Below, in pieces: positions 7,040-15,059 of a DNA stretch of 19,763 nt. Position numbers and translations under genes: made by a program. Every line of letters begins with the position of its first letter. The stretch's first letter is position 1. The notes beneath the pieces are model-generated. The model saw only the letters and a program-made list of their open reading frames with translations. It did not search any database and was not told the DNA's origin. The stretch is from JBFMFE01 sp040752295 (GTDB lineage: Bacteria; UBP15; UBA6099; JBFMBQ01): assembly GCA_040752295.1 (NCBI GenBank), contig JBFMFE010000161.1:1-19763 (forward strand), in the 5' to 3' direction.

Positions 7040-10000
7040 TTACTGCTTGCAGAAGGTCGGGTCGGCAAGCTGGGCGGCGGTCAGCCCGCTTGTGTCAACG
7101 CTCCTGTTGAAGTACTTCTTCATGACGGCTACATCGCGCGGATTGATGGTTCCGTCTCCGTTAAGGTCTGCGAACGGATAGTCGGAGGCGGGTTTACCGT
7201 TGGTGACCACCTCTATGAACGCGCTTTTCAGCGCTCCCAGATCGCGAGGATTCACCGTTGCGTCACATATTATGTTCCCGATCTCCTTGCGCCCGCTGCC
7301 GGGCTTCGGAAGCTCGATCCCGTTGACTGTGTAGGGGTCGGTGTCCGACTTCGACGTCAGGTCGGCCGCCGCGATATCGTCGTAGAGAACGAACCGGCAC
7401 AGCCCGTCGGGGTCGCTCGCGTAATCGTTGTCGCAGGGTATCCCCTTCGAATCCGCGCCGACCGGTATCTGAACCTCCACCCTCAAGTTCTTGGTGGTCG
7501 GGATGTCGGTGTACTTCACGTTGAACTCCGCCATCCCCAAGGCGTCCGTCGTGGAGTAGTTTATCGTCGTCGGCGCCGCCTCTTCCGTCACGAGCGCCAC
7601 CTTCAGCCCCGCCTTCTCGGTCTTGACGAATCCGCTCGCGTCTGCATTTTCCCAGTCAACTTCCTTTATCGCCGTCGCCAGCTTCAGCGTGAAATACGTG
7701 CCGGGCTGGAGCTGCTCGACCACCGTGCAGGGGTTGGTGCTCACCTTCGGGTCGGATTCCGTCCCGTTCGCGTTCACGTACGTTATACCGTAGTAATGGT
7801 TCCCCGCGGGCGTGACGTTCAGCGCGATGTGCGGGCTTGCCGCGTTCGGTATCGGGTATATCGTCGTGGTGTTCACCTTCGTCGTGCACGACGTCGCGAC
7901 GCTGCTGGTTCCGCAGTCGTAGATATTGTAATTGCCGGTCCCCGAGTCGTGAACGGAGGCGGTGCCCCATATCTTGCATCCGGTCGCGTCCGGCGTCGCC
8001 GTCGCGTCGGCGCTTTCGGGCGGGTTCACGACGCCGGGCGCGCACACCTTGCAGTTCGTGGTTCCGAGCTTCGCGCTCATGTTGCCGGTGGAGTCCGCGG
8101 TCACAATGCAGTAGGTGTATTTGTTCCCCGCCGTCACGTCGCTCGCGTCCTGGTAGCTCAACGTCGCGTTCGGCAGGGCGGTCGTCAGCGTCGCGAACAA
8201 GCCTGCGCTCGTGCACGTCGTCGTGTCGCCGACGCAGCGGGTCACCGAGTACGTTATCGTGTCGTCGCTCTCGGAGACCCTCGTCCACGTGGGCGTGCAG
8301 GAGTAATCGTCCGAGAACATCGGTCCCATCGTCGTCTCGTCCGGCGCGAGCGTGTCCGCCGGCGTGCAGGACGCGCCAACCGGGATGGACGCCAGCGTCG
8401 AGTAGTTCCCCGACGCGTCCACGCCGTAAACGAGGAAGCAGTACGTCTGCCCGTTCTGCAAGCCCTCCGCCGAGAACTCGGGCACCGCGTTGGAAGCGAC
8501 CGTCCCCGCCACGAGCGAGGGGTCCAGGTTAGGCGCCGGTATGCTGGTGCAGTCCGTCCCCAGGCGCTTCATGACCTTGTATCCCACGAGGTCCTGCGGC
8601 TCGGGCGGCGTGCACCCGGCTGCGAAGTCGGTGTTGGCGGTGCATATTGTGGTTCCGGTGCCGTCCACGTAAGTGTTCGCGTACGTGCAAACCTTGTCCC
8701 ATGTCACGTCGCAGCTTCTGCCCTTCGCGGGCGCGGTCACAGTGAGGTTTGAGGGGAAGTTCGGGTAGCAGTTGTCGGGCACCGTCGTCACCGTTATCGC
8801 CCTCATGTAGAGCGTGCTCTCGCAGTTCGAGCATCCCCCGGACGGGAAGCCGCTCGCGTTCGGGCTGCCCGCGTTGCTCGGACACGTACCGCTCGTCACA
8901 CACGTGTCCACGGATTCAGTGTAGAAGCAGTATTTCCCCTCTTCGTAACCCGTGGAATCCGAGACTTCCGTTGTCGGATGCGGGAGGGTCCCGTTTATCT
9001 GAGTGAACGCCGCGCCGCCGTTCGATCCGTCGAACGTGAGACAGTCCGCGGAGGCGCCCGTCTTGTTCGCGCACCTGCACTTGTACGCCTTGTAGCCTCC
9101 GATGTCCGACTCGTCGTTCGGCTGCCAGCTCAGGTTCACGCCCAGCGTCGCCGCCATGTTCGTCACGACAAGCGAGTCAACCTTCCCCGGCGGCTCAAGG
9201 TCCTCTGGCGTGCAGTTGGACGCCGTAGAATCCGTTGTGTTCGCCCCCCTGTCTTCCGCCCGCACGATGTATGAATAGGCGGTCCCGTACTGAAGGTCGC
9301 TCGAGGTGTCCGTGTAGCTGTAGTCGTGTTTCCCCGGCGCCGCGCCCTGGGGTGTCGTGAACAGGAGATTGCCCCCGCGCATAACGTAGAACCCCGTCAG
9401 CGAGGTGTCCGCGTCCGTGTCCGACGTCCAGTCTATCTTGCACTTCTTGTCCGACCCTGCGGGCGTCGCCGCGCCCGTCACCGTAGGCGCAGCCGGCGCC
9501 TCCCAGTCCTCGGGCGCGCACGTCGTCGTAACCGCCTTCGATATATCCGTCTCCTTCGTGGTGTCCGTCTTGTTCACGCTCGTCAGTGTGTAGTACCTTA
9601 TCAACCCGTTCAGGTCAGCCTGCGCGATCGTGTCGGTATAGGTGTAGCTCGCGCTGCCGTTTTCGGTGACCGACCCGATGAGGTACGTCGCCCTGTTTGT
9701 GTCGTTCACGGCGCCCTGCTGGAGCGCGCGGTATATATTGTATGTGCCCGTGAAGCCCTTATCGAGCGAGGGCAGGAACGTGATCTCGCACTTGTTGTCG
9801 GCTGGGGGGCTCGACGTCTTCTTCGGACACGTGCTCGACGGGTTCGCGTCCGGGTTCTTGCACACCGTGGAGGGGCTCTGCGGCGCCGCCGGCTCGCCGG
9901 GTTCCTGAACCGTCGCCGTCTGGTTCGTGTGGTAGAACCCTAACCCGTTCGTCATGTCCACAAGCCAGAACAACGTAGAGCCTGAAAGGTTGATCTCCCC

Positions 10001-11203
10001 CGTGAACGCTATGATCTGCGACATCTTCGAACTCTGACCTATAAGGCTGTACGGATGGGCGAGGGTTTCACCCGTCCCGCTCTTCTTCGACAGTATCCTC
10101 AGCGAACCCAACTCCCACGTCATCGAGAGCTTGTCGCTCCCCGGCAGCGTGTTCAACAGTTTGCACCCGAGCGGGTCGCTCGTGTTCGGGTCAGATACGC
10201 AGTCCACCTCCCAGAGGACCCTCACGAGCGTCGGGTCCGAACCCTGCGCCTCCGGCGCGTACGTTATCGCGTAGGCGTTCTCGATGTGCGTGTCGCCGGG
10301 GTTGGCGTCAGGAATGTCCGGGTTGAAGAATACCGCCAGGTAGCCCTCGATGGGCGCCGCGTCGTTGGACGGCGGCGGCGCCGCCCCAAGCCCTATCTTG
10401 AGGCATATCATCGTCCCGTCCGCGCCGGCGGCCATGCCGAGTATATCGGTCTTGTCCTGCCCCGACACGATGCTGCCGTTCGCGTCGCACGTGTCCCCCG
10501 TCCTGTCGTTCGACGTGTACGTGCTCCCGCAGCTCGGAGTTCCCGTCTTCACCTTCGCGCACTCCTCGTATTGAGCGGCGTACGAGCACGTCGTGAAAAC
10601 GGGCGTCGCGAGCGTGTCGTCCCACGTGCTTCCCGACGGGCAAGGCGCCGATGCCGAGTCCGGAACCTGTGTGGACACGTTCGCCATCGAGTCAACGGCG
10701 GCGATGTAGTAGATGATGTTCTGCCCCAGTACAAGCCCGGGCGGCATCGTTACTTCCTTCTCGTACAGTCCCGTCGCGGCGTTGTAGGTCATGGGCACCC
10801 TCTGAACGCTCCCGGTCCCCTGATCCTGAACGTAATAATAAAGGTAAACCTGTTTTATATCGGGTGGATTTGTCGTTATGTCCCTGTGTGGAATCTGCGT
10901 CCAGTTCGAAAGCTCGTCGCACGCCGGGTTCGTATCCGGGTCCTCGATAATCACGCCGTTCACCTTGCAGACGGCTTCCTTCTGCTCCTGGGCTTCTATC
11001 TTCGCCGTCACCATGAAGCTCGCCCCGCCCTGCGTCACAGTGGAGTTCTGGACCTGCGTTATAAGCGGCGGGTAGGGCAGCGGCGGGATGTCGAAGTTGA
11101 AGCTTATGTCCGTGTCCACGGCGCCCGCGCGCCCCGCCGTGAGCGCCGCGGCTAACGCCGCGCACGCGAAACCCGACAGTAATGACCGGCAGAAACGTTT
11201 CAT
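7040..11203 (-). CDS. Large secreted FN3-like protein with C-terminal dockerin type I repeat
   Basis: 1387 residues. A signal peptide (1-28, ending AGRAGA) indicates export. Residues 45-200 form an Ig/FN3-like module (VYLYYYVQDQG ... NIIYYIAAVDS). Residues 250-430 are a mixed beta region I do not recognise. About six fibronectin-III-like repeats follow at roughly 437-563, 565-665, 667-805, 812-947, 951-1052 and 1058-1160, most closed by a C-x-P-(E/A)-D segment, with many cysteines. A further beta region spans 1165-1305. Residues 1309-1366 are a dockerin-like pair of calcium loops: a degenerate first copy (CDATVNPRDLGALKSAF) and a canonical second (DLNGDGTINPRDVAVMKKYF). No catalytic domain or cohesin is visible, so a surface scaffold or adhesin-like role is inferred. 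The ATG follows CAGGGGGT by seven bases. Confidence 0.88.
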   Translation of the reverse strand: MKRFCRSLLSGFACAALAAALTAGRAGAVDTDISFNFDIPPLPYPPLITQVQNSTVTQGGASFMVTAKIEAQEQKEAVCKVNGVIIEDPDTNPACDELSNWTQIPHRDITTNPPDIKQVYLYYYVQDQGTGSVQRVPMTYNAATGLYEKEVTMPPGLVLGQNIIYYIAAVDSMANVSTQVPDSASAPCPSGSTWDDTLATPVFTTCSYAAQYEECAKVKTGTPSCGSTYTSNDRTGDTCDANGSIVSGQDKTDILGMAAGADGTMICLKIGLGAAPPPSNDAAPIEGYLAVFFNPDIPDANPGDTHIENAYAITYAPEAQGSDPTLVRVLWEVDCVSDPNTSDPLGCKLLNTLPGSDKLSMTWELGSLRILSKKSGTGETLAHPYSLIGQSSKMSQIIAFTGEINLSGSTLFWLVDMTNGLGFYHTNQTATVQEPGEPAAPQSPSTVCKNPDANPSSTCPKKTSSPPADNKCEITFLPSLDKGFTGTYNIYRALQQGAVNDTNRATYLIGSVTENGSASYTYTDTIAQADLNGLIRYYTLTSVNKTDTTKETDISKAVTTTCAPEDWEAPAAPTVTGAATPAGSDKKCKIDWTSDTDADTSLTGFYVMRGGNLLFTTPQGAAPGKHDYSYTDTSSDLQYGTAYSYIVRAEDRGANTTDSTASNCTPEDLEPPGKVDSLVVTNMAATLGVNLSWQPNDESDIGGYKAYKCRCANKTGASADCLTFDGSNGGAAFTQINGTLPHPTTEVSDSTGYEEGKYCFYTESVDTCVTSGTCPSNAGSPNASGFPSGGCSNCESTLYMRAITVTTVPDNCYPNFPSNLTVTAPAKGRSCDVTWDKVCTYANTYVDGTGTTICTANTDFAAGCTPPEPQDLVGYKVMKRLGTDCTSIPAPNLDPSLVAGTVASNAVPEFSAEGLQNGQTYCFLVYGVDASGNYSTLASIPVGASCTPADTLAPDETTMGPMFSDDYSCTPTWTRVSESDDTITYSVTRCVGDTTTCTSAGLFATLTTALPNATLSYQDASDVTAGNKYTYCIVTADSTGNMSAKLGTTNCKVCAPGVVNPPESADATATPDATGCKIWGTASVHDSGTGNYNIYDCGTSSVATSCTTKVNTTTIYPIPNAASPHIALNVTPAGNHYYGITYVNANGTESDPKVSTNPCTVVEQLQPGTYFTLKLATAIKEVDWENADASGFVKTEKAGLKVALVTEEAAPTTINYSTTDALGMAEFNVKYTDIPTTKNLRVEVQIPVGADSKGIPCDNDYASDPDGLCRFVLYDDIAAADLTSKSDTDPYTVNGIELPKPGSGRKEIGNIICDATVNPRDLGALKSAFIEVVTNGKPASDYPFADLNGDGTINPRDVAVMKKYFNRSVDTSGLTAAQLADPTFCKQ

Positions 11204-11210
11204 GACTCAT

Positions 11211-11274
11211 ACCCCCTGTTGTGTGATGATGAACCGGACGTAAACATTTTAGTCCTTGCAAGTGATGATTACAA
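11211..11274 (-). promoter_or_regulatory. Promoter and ribosome site of the dockerin protein gene
   Basis: On the minus strand TTGTAA (11269-11274) and TAAAAT (11246-11251) are 17 bases apart, a good sigma70-like pair. Transcription would begin near 11239, leaving a leader of about 36 bases that contains the ribosome site CAGGGGGT (11211-11218). Confidence 0.6.
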
Positions 11275-11307
11275 GAATTGTGCCATTATTCCGGCGTCCA
11301 GGACCCG

Positions 11308-11394
11308 CACTTTTGACGACTTTTCAGCACTTTTCGCCACGCAGCCAACACCCCTGTGATTAAAAAGTCACATCAGTGGTGTTAAAAAATCACA
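11308..11394. promoter_or_regulatory. Phased A-tracts and tandem dyads upstream of the dockerin gene promoter
   Basis: Three ACTTTT units repeat with an exact 10-bp period (TTTT at 11311, 11321 and 11331), an arrangement that bends DNA. Just upstream are two related dyads: TGTGATTAAAAAGTCACA (11355-11372), and a second with half-sites GGTGT and ACACC at about 11377-11395. Outer arms TGTGATT (11355-11361) and AATCACA (11388-11394) are perfect complements. Placement 35-120 bp upstream of the putative -35 box suits an activator or bending site; no regulator is identified. Confidence 0.5.
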
Positions 11395-11514
11395 CCCGGC
11401 GTGCGACCAAAGATGCAGGTTAAAAGTTTCAGTTGCAAGTTCAAAGATAGATTACAGTGCAGTGTGCATAGTGCAGGGTGTGGAGGGCAGGACGGCGAAT
11501 TCAGCCCTGCCGCA

Positions 11515-13380
11515 TCATGCTTTCGTCCCGGCGACGCGGGGCAGATAAACCGAAAACCGCGTCCCCTTTCCCTCCGCGCTCTCGACGGCTATCTCGCCGC
11601 CGTGGCTCTGAACCACGCGGTAGGCTATGGCAAGCCCAAGCCCCGTGCCGCCTTCCTCACCCTTCGTCGTGAAAAACGGATCGAACACGCGCGGAAGGTC
11701 CGCCGCGCTTATCCCCCTGCCCGTGTCCTCGACCCGCACCGCGAACCTCTCCCCGCCCTCCGCCTCCTCGGTCCTCACCGTCAGCTTCCCGCCGCCCTCC
11801 ATCGCCTGTATCGCGTTCAACGCCAGGTTCAGAAAGACCTGCCTCATCTGGTTTCCGTCTATGAAGACCTCAGCTTGTTCGCCCGCGGCGTATTCCTCCA
11901 CAAGCTCGATTCCGTTCTTCTTGAGGGGGTGTCTCACAAGACGGAGGGTTTCGCGCAGAAAATCGTGAAGCCGTGCGGGCGCGAACGCCGCGGGCTTCTC
12001 CTGCGCGAACGACAACAGTTCCTTGACCTTCCCCGCGATCTTGTTGATCTCACCGTTCATGATCTCGAACTCGTCCCTGAGTTCCGAGTCGAGTCCGCCG
12101 CGGCGGCGCATCATCTGCACGTACGTCGAGATCACCGTCAGCGGGTTGTTTATCTCGTGGGCGATACCCGCCGAGAGCTGACCGAGGGCGCTGAGCCTCT
12201 CAGCCTGGCTCATCTTCCGGTAAAACTGGTGGAGTTCACCGATGCGTCTCCGCAGCGAGTGGAGAAGTTCGCCGAAAGCGTTGGCAAGTCCGGCAAGTTC
12301 GTCGGAGCGCGACTTCAGGCGGGCGGCGGCGCGTTCGTACGCCTCCGTTATGCGTTCCATCTCGCGCTCCGCCTCGCCGAAATCCATTTCCCGGGGCGCT
12401 TTTTCCGCCGCAGCTCTCACCGCGACCGCGAGGTTCCCCACCGGCCGCGCCATGTTCCGCGCCGCCGCGAACGCAAGCCCCACGGACAGCCCGGTCATAC
12501 AAAGGATCAGGAGCATCAGCCGCCGCCGCTCGCTCGTCACAGCGCCCCGCAGCGACTCCATCGAGTAACCCACCCTCACCACTCCCATCCTCTCCCGCCC
12601 GTCCTCCACGACGTGCGACGCCTCCACGTACCTGCTCCCCGCGTCCAGCGGCTGAATGATCACCGGTCGGTAACGGCTCACGCGCGCCGCCCGCCGGCTC
12701 ACTGCCGCGGTCAGCAGTTGTCCGTACTCGGCTGTTCTCTCCTCGTGGATCACCGCGCCGTCCCGGTCGAGCACGATGCAGTACAGTACGTTCGGGTCCT
12801 CCTCGATGGTCTTGTTCACGAGATCGTTGATCTGAAAGTAGTCCCGGCTCAGGAGGTGATCGCGGATGAGCGAGGAAAGAGTGTTCCCGACGGCGAGTAT
12901 CTGCCGCGTTCTTTCCGCCTCGAACACGTTCCGCGTCCTGTAACGCAGTTCGACCACCCCGATCCTCTCCTCCCCCGCCGTTATGTCAACCGTCACCGTT
13001 TCCGCCGCGTGCCGCCGCCGCTCACCGCCGCGTCCCCCCGTGCCGCCCGCCTCGAAAAGGAAGACCTCGCGCCCGCCGCCGTCGGCGATGCGGCACCTCT
13101 CCACCGGCTCGCCCTCCCGCAGCGCCCCGGCGATGATCCCCCCCACCAGCGGACCCACCCGGCGGTGGGCGCCGGGCGACGCCACCAGGTTCTTCGTCCC
13201 GTGGGCGATGGCGCCCGCAAGAAGCCTCATCCGTCCCCTCACCTCCGTGCGGTACACGTGGCTGAAGCGGTACTCCATCCCCGCGTACACTAAAACGGCG
13301 GTCGTGAGCACGAGGCACGAGACGATCAGCGGAAGGCGAAAAACCAGGCTGAATCTCATTGAGCGGGGTCCGCGCGGCAT
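11515..13380 (-). CDS. Membrane sensor histidine kinase (orphan)
   Basis: 621 residues. TM1 at about 12-36 and TM2 at about 288-309 bracket a ~250-residue periplasmic sensor region with Cache/PAS-like character (strand pairs around 197-215 and 263-275). A HAMP-like linker (310-360) and a coiled coil precede the dimerisation helix GIAHEINNPL with phospho-acceptor H408. The ATPase domain shows the N box (LNLALNAI, N522), the EDTGRGIS box (D552), the F box PFFTTK and the G2 box GGTGLGLAI. The HEINNPL type resembles NtrB/ZraS-like kinases that partner sigma54 activators. No response regulator is in the window. The first ATG lacks a good ribosome site; an ATG seven codons later is possible. Signal unknown. 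Confidence 0.94.
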   Translation of the reverse strand: MPRGPRSMRFSLVFRLPLIVSCLVLTTAVLVYAGMEYRFSHVYRTEVRGRMRLLAGAIAHGTKNLVASPGAHRRVGPLVGGIIAGALREGEPVERCRIADGGGREVFLFEAGGTGGRGGERRRHAAETVTVDITAGEERIGVVELRYRTRNVFEAERTRQILAVGNTLSSLIRDHLLSRDYFQINDLVNKTIEEDPNVLYCIVLDRDGAVIHEERTAEYGQLLTAAVSRRAARVSRYRPVIIQPLDAGSRYVEASHVVEDGRERMGVVRVGYSMESLRGAVTSERRRLMLLILCMTGLSVGLAFAAARNMARPVGNLAVAVRAAAEKAPREMDFGEAEREMERITEAYERAAARLKSRSDELAGLANAFGELLHSLRRRIGELHQFYRKMSQAERLSALGQLSAGIAHEINNPLTVISTYVQMMRRRGGLDSELRDEFEIMNGEINKIAGKVKELLSFAQEKPAAFAPARLHDFLRETLRLVRHPLKKNGIELVEEYAAGEQAEVFIDGNQMRQVFLNLALNAIQAMEGGGKLTVRTEEAEGGERFAVRVEDTGRGISAADLPRVFDPFFTTKGEEGGTGLGLAIAYRVVQSHGGEIAVESAEGKGTRFSVYLPRVAGTKA

Positions 13381-13503
13381 GATTTTTGCTTGTTAAAAAA
13401 GTAATCTATAATTTCACACGGTGCAAGTTTTGCGCTTTCCGACGGATATTAATTACGGGTGCGGGACATGCGCGACGGGATGGCTGAGGATGCGAAAGTG
13501 ACA

Positions 13504-13787
13504 GGCTGGAAGCCTGTCCCAAGATTCCCGGCTCCATGGCGGAGCAAGGAGACAGCGGGCAAAAGAATGTAGAATGTAGAATGTCCAATGTAGAATTTAG
13601 AAGTAAAACAAAATGAAAGGCTGGAAGCCTGTCCCACAATTCCCGGCTCCATGGCGGAGCAAGGAGACAGCGGGCAAAAGAATGTAGAATGTAGAATGTC
13701 CAATGTAGAATTTAGAAGTAAAACAAAATGAAAGGCTGGAAGCCTGTCCCAAGATTCCCGGCTCCATGGCGGAGCATGGCGCCGGCG
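13504..13787. repeat. 115-bp direct tandem repeat, 2.4 copies
   Basis: Units begin at 13504, 13619 and 13734 (partial), with near-identical sequence and an exact 115-bp period. Each unit opens with GGCTGGAAGCCTGTCCC. In the first copy this is part of the perfect hairpin ACAGGCT-GGA-AGCCTGT (13501-13517). Each unit then has CCCGGCTCCATGGCGGAGC, and the two full units end in an AT-rich run of GAATGTA units (GAATGTAGAATGTAGAATG). Differences between units are only two or three bases, implying recent duplication. The third unit continues into the 31-bp hairpin repeat also found at 2053-2083. Confidence 0.92.
13757..13787. repeat. 31-bp dispersed hairpin repeat, copy 2
   Basis: Matches 2053-2083 at 29 of 31 positions and ends in the same GGCGCCGGCG. 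Here the stem is CCATG / CATGG with a slightly larger loop. It overlaps the third, partial unit of the 115-bp tandem array, whose other two units diverge after GGCGGAGCA. Confidence 0.75.
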
Positions 13788-13817
13788 AGTTTTTCCCCCG
13801 GACTTTGGGGCGTCACC

Positions 13818-14759
13818 ATGCCGCCGCGACAACGCCGGGATTCCACGGCGTTTCTCCTCAAAACCCTCGCAATCGCATTCCTCCTCATCTGTTTACCCGC
13901 CGCCGCGCACGCCAAACAGAAACATTTCTACTTCGCGCTCAACCTGCCGCCGTCGCTCATCGGCGAGGGCGCCGCCTCCATAATAAGCCGCTACAACGAC
14001 GTCAGGAAAGCGGTGAAAAGCCAGACCGGCTTCGACCTCGAACTCAAGACCTACGGCGACTGGGAGGGCGTCGTGCGCGCCGTCGAAAGGCGCGATGCCG
14101 ATTTCGCTGCGCTGCCGGGTTACTACTTCGCGGCGTCCCTGGCGAACCCCAGAACACGCGTCCGCCCCTTCGTCACATTCATGAGCGACGGGAGAATCAG
14201 CTCCCCCTGCTGCATCTACGTTAAAAAAAGCAGGGAAATTCTCACACTCGACCAGCTGTTCAACGCGCGGATAGCGCTCCCCGACGAAAGCCACTGGGTC
14301 GTGCTTTCAAGGGTTTTCAGGGACAACAACAACCCCTTTCCCCCGGCGGAGTTCTTCGAAAAAGTCGAGATAATGACCCCGGAATCGGCTTTCCTCGCCC
14401 TCGTCTTCGACAAGATTGACGCCGTCGTCGCCGATTCGCTCTCCATGACTTACGTCCTCGCGTCCGACCCAAGGAGCAGGGAAACCGCCGCCGTCGAGTG
14501 CTCCGCGACGCTCACCAACCCGCTCATCGTCCACCACGCCGACGTCCCGGCGGAAACCCTCGGAAAAATAGAATCCACTCTCCTGTCAATGCACACCGCT
14601 CCGGCGTTCCGCAGCGTGCGGAACTTCTTCAAAACCGCCAACGGCAGGTGGGTCCCGGCTAAAAAGGAATATTACAACGACTGGGAATCACTCATTGAGG
14701 AAGCCTCGAAATACGGCTGGGTCGCGGACTTCCGCGCATCCGCCGGCGGGACACGCTGA
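13818..14759 (+). CDS. PhnD-like periplasmic substrate-binding protein
   Basis: 313 residues from the ATG at 13818. Upstream in-frame ATGs (from 13728) would translate the tandem repeat, so they are rejected. Residues 1-32 are a signal peptide (AFLLKTLAIAFLLICLPAAAHA). The mature part has the PhnD/SsuA type II binding-protein plan: an opening strand FYFALNLPP, the helix RYNDVRKAVKSQTGFDLEL, ADFAALPGYYF, the hinge-strand CCIYVKKSREILTLDQLFNARIALPDE, and DAVVADSLSMTYVL. It probably binds a small ligand in the periplasm. No ABC permease or ATPase is adjacent, and a sensor kinase is divergently encoded 437 bp away, so a sensory role is as plausible as transport. The ribosome site is weak (GGGGCG). 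It is a distant relative of the N-terminal domain of the gene at 17420-19183. Confidence 0.82.
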   Translation: MPPRQRRDSTAFLLKTLAIAFLLICLPAAAHAKQKHFYFALNLPPSLIGEGAASIISRYNDVRKAVKSQTGFDLELKTYGDWEGVVRAVERRDADFAALPGYYFAASLANPRTRVRPFVTFMSDGRISSPCCIYVKKSREILTLDQLFNARIALPDESHWVVLSRVFRDNNNPFPPAEFFEKVEIMTPESAFLALVFDKIDAVVADSLSMTYVLASDPRSRETAAVECSATLTNPLIVHHADVPAETLGKIESTLLSMHTAPAFRSVRNFFKTANGRWVPAKKEYYNDWESLIEEASKYGWVADFRASAGGTR

Positions 14760-15059
14760 CACGCGGGGCACGGGCTGTTTCACGGCGCGTCGCCATGTAA
14801 TCCAGGTCCCGCGGGTGGGATGAAAAGCGGATTTCCCTGACCACCTGCCGCCCGTAGGTCACTCCGGCGAAACTCTCTCCCTCGTCCCTGAAATAAAGCC
14901 GTTTTTCTTTCATGGGTATGCGCCCGTTTTCGCCGCCGGGGCGCGTGTTCGCCGCGGTCGCGCAACCCCGCTCCCCGCACAGGACGCAAAAATATAACCG
15001 CTTCGGCGCGCGTTATCAAGTTGCCTTTTCTCTCCCCGCCCCTATACTGATTGTGCTCC
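14760..15059. other. Intergenic region with a possible short minus-strand ORF
   Basis: Between the PhnD-like gene and the flavoprotein gene. A minus-strand reading frame from the ATG at 14911-14913 runs into the antisense of the PhnD-like gene. Its first ~50 residues (MKEKRLYFRDEGESFAGVTY...) look protein-like, but it has no ribosome site and no family I know, so I do not call it a gene. The right end holds the flavoprotein promoter. Confidence 0.45.
15021..15048 (+). promoter_or_regulatory. Putative promoter giving a near-leaderless flavoprotein mRNA
   Basis: TTGCCT (15021-15026) and TATACT (15043-15048) are 16 bases apart. Transcription would start around 15055, only about five bases before the ATG at 15060. 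No Shine-Dalgarno sequence precedes that ATG, which is consistent with leaderless translation. Confidence 0.5.

Larger units (their letters stand above)
11204..11514. other. Intergenic region between histidine kinase and dockerin gene
   Basis: This 311-bp spacer holds the promoter, phased A-tracts and dyads listed separately. The part nearest the kinase stop (about 11412-11490) is low-complexity, with short degenerate repeats such as AGTTGCAAGTTCAAAG and several GTGCA units (CAGTGCAGTGTGCATAGTGC). I see no gene and no clear terminator for the kinase in it. Confidence 0.6.
13381..13817. other. Repeat-filled intergenic region between divergent genes
   Basis: This 437-bp spacer separates the kinase (minus strand) from the PhnD-like gene (plus strand). 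It is mostly occupied by the 115-bp tandem repeat. The part next to the kinase (13381-13440) is AT-rich, with a TATAGA-like box on the minus strand, but no convincing -35 partner. Confidence 0.6.

Noticed and set aside
10055..11155. Plus-strand ORF opposite the dockerin protein gene
   Set aside because: Arg/Val-rich antisense translation typical of GC-rich DNA; the minus strand has a signal peptide, domains, promoter and terminator.
7040..11203. Cellulosome component
   Set aside because: A dockerin alone is not enough; there is no glycoside hydrolase, carbohydrate-binding module or cohesin in the window.
11401..13293. Long plus-strand ORF (630 codons) antisense to the histidine kinase
   Set aside because: It is the shadow of a high-GC gene: Arg/His/Pro-rich translation, no ribosome site, no recognisable domain, while the minus strand encodes a complete kinase.
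13504..13787. CRISPR-like array
   Set aside because: The 115-bp units are contiguous tandem copies without unique spacers, only 2.4 copies, and no cas genes are nearby.
13728..13817. Upstream in-frame start for the PhnD-like gene
   Set aside because: The extra 30 residues (MKGWKPVPRFPAPW...) are translated from the tandem repeat and would precede the real signal peptide.
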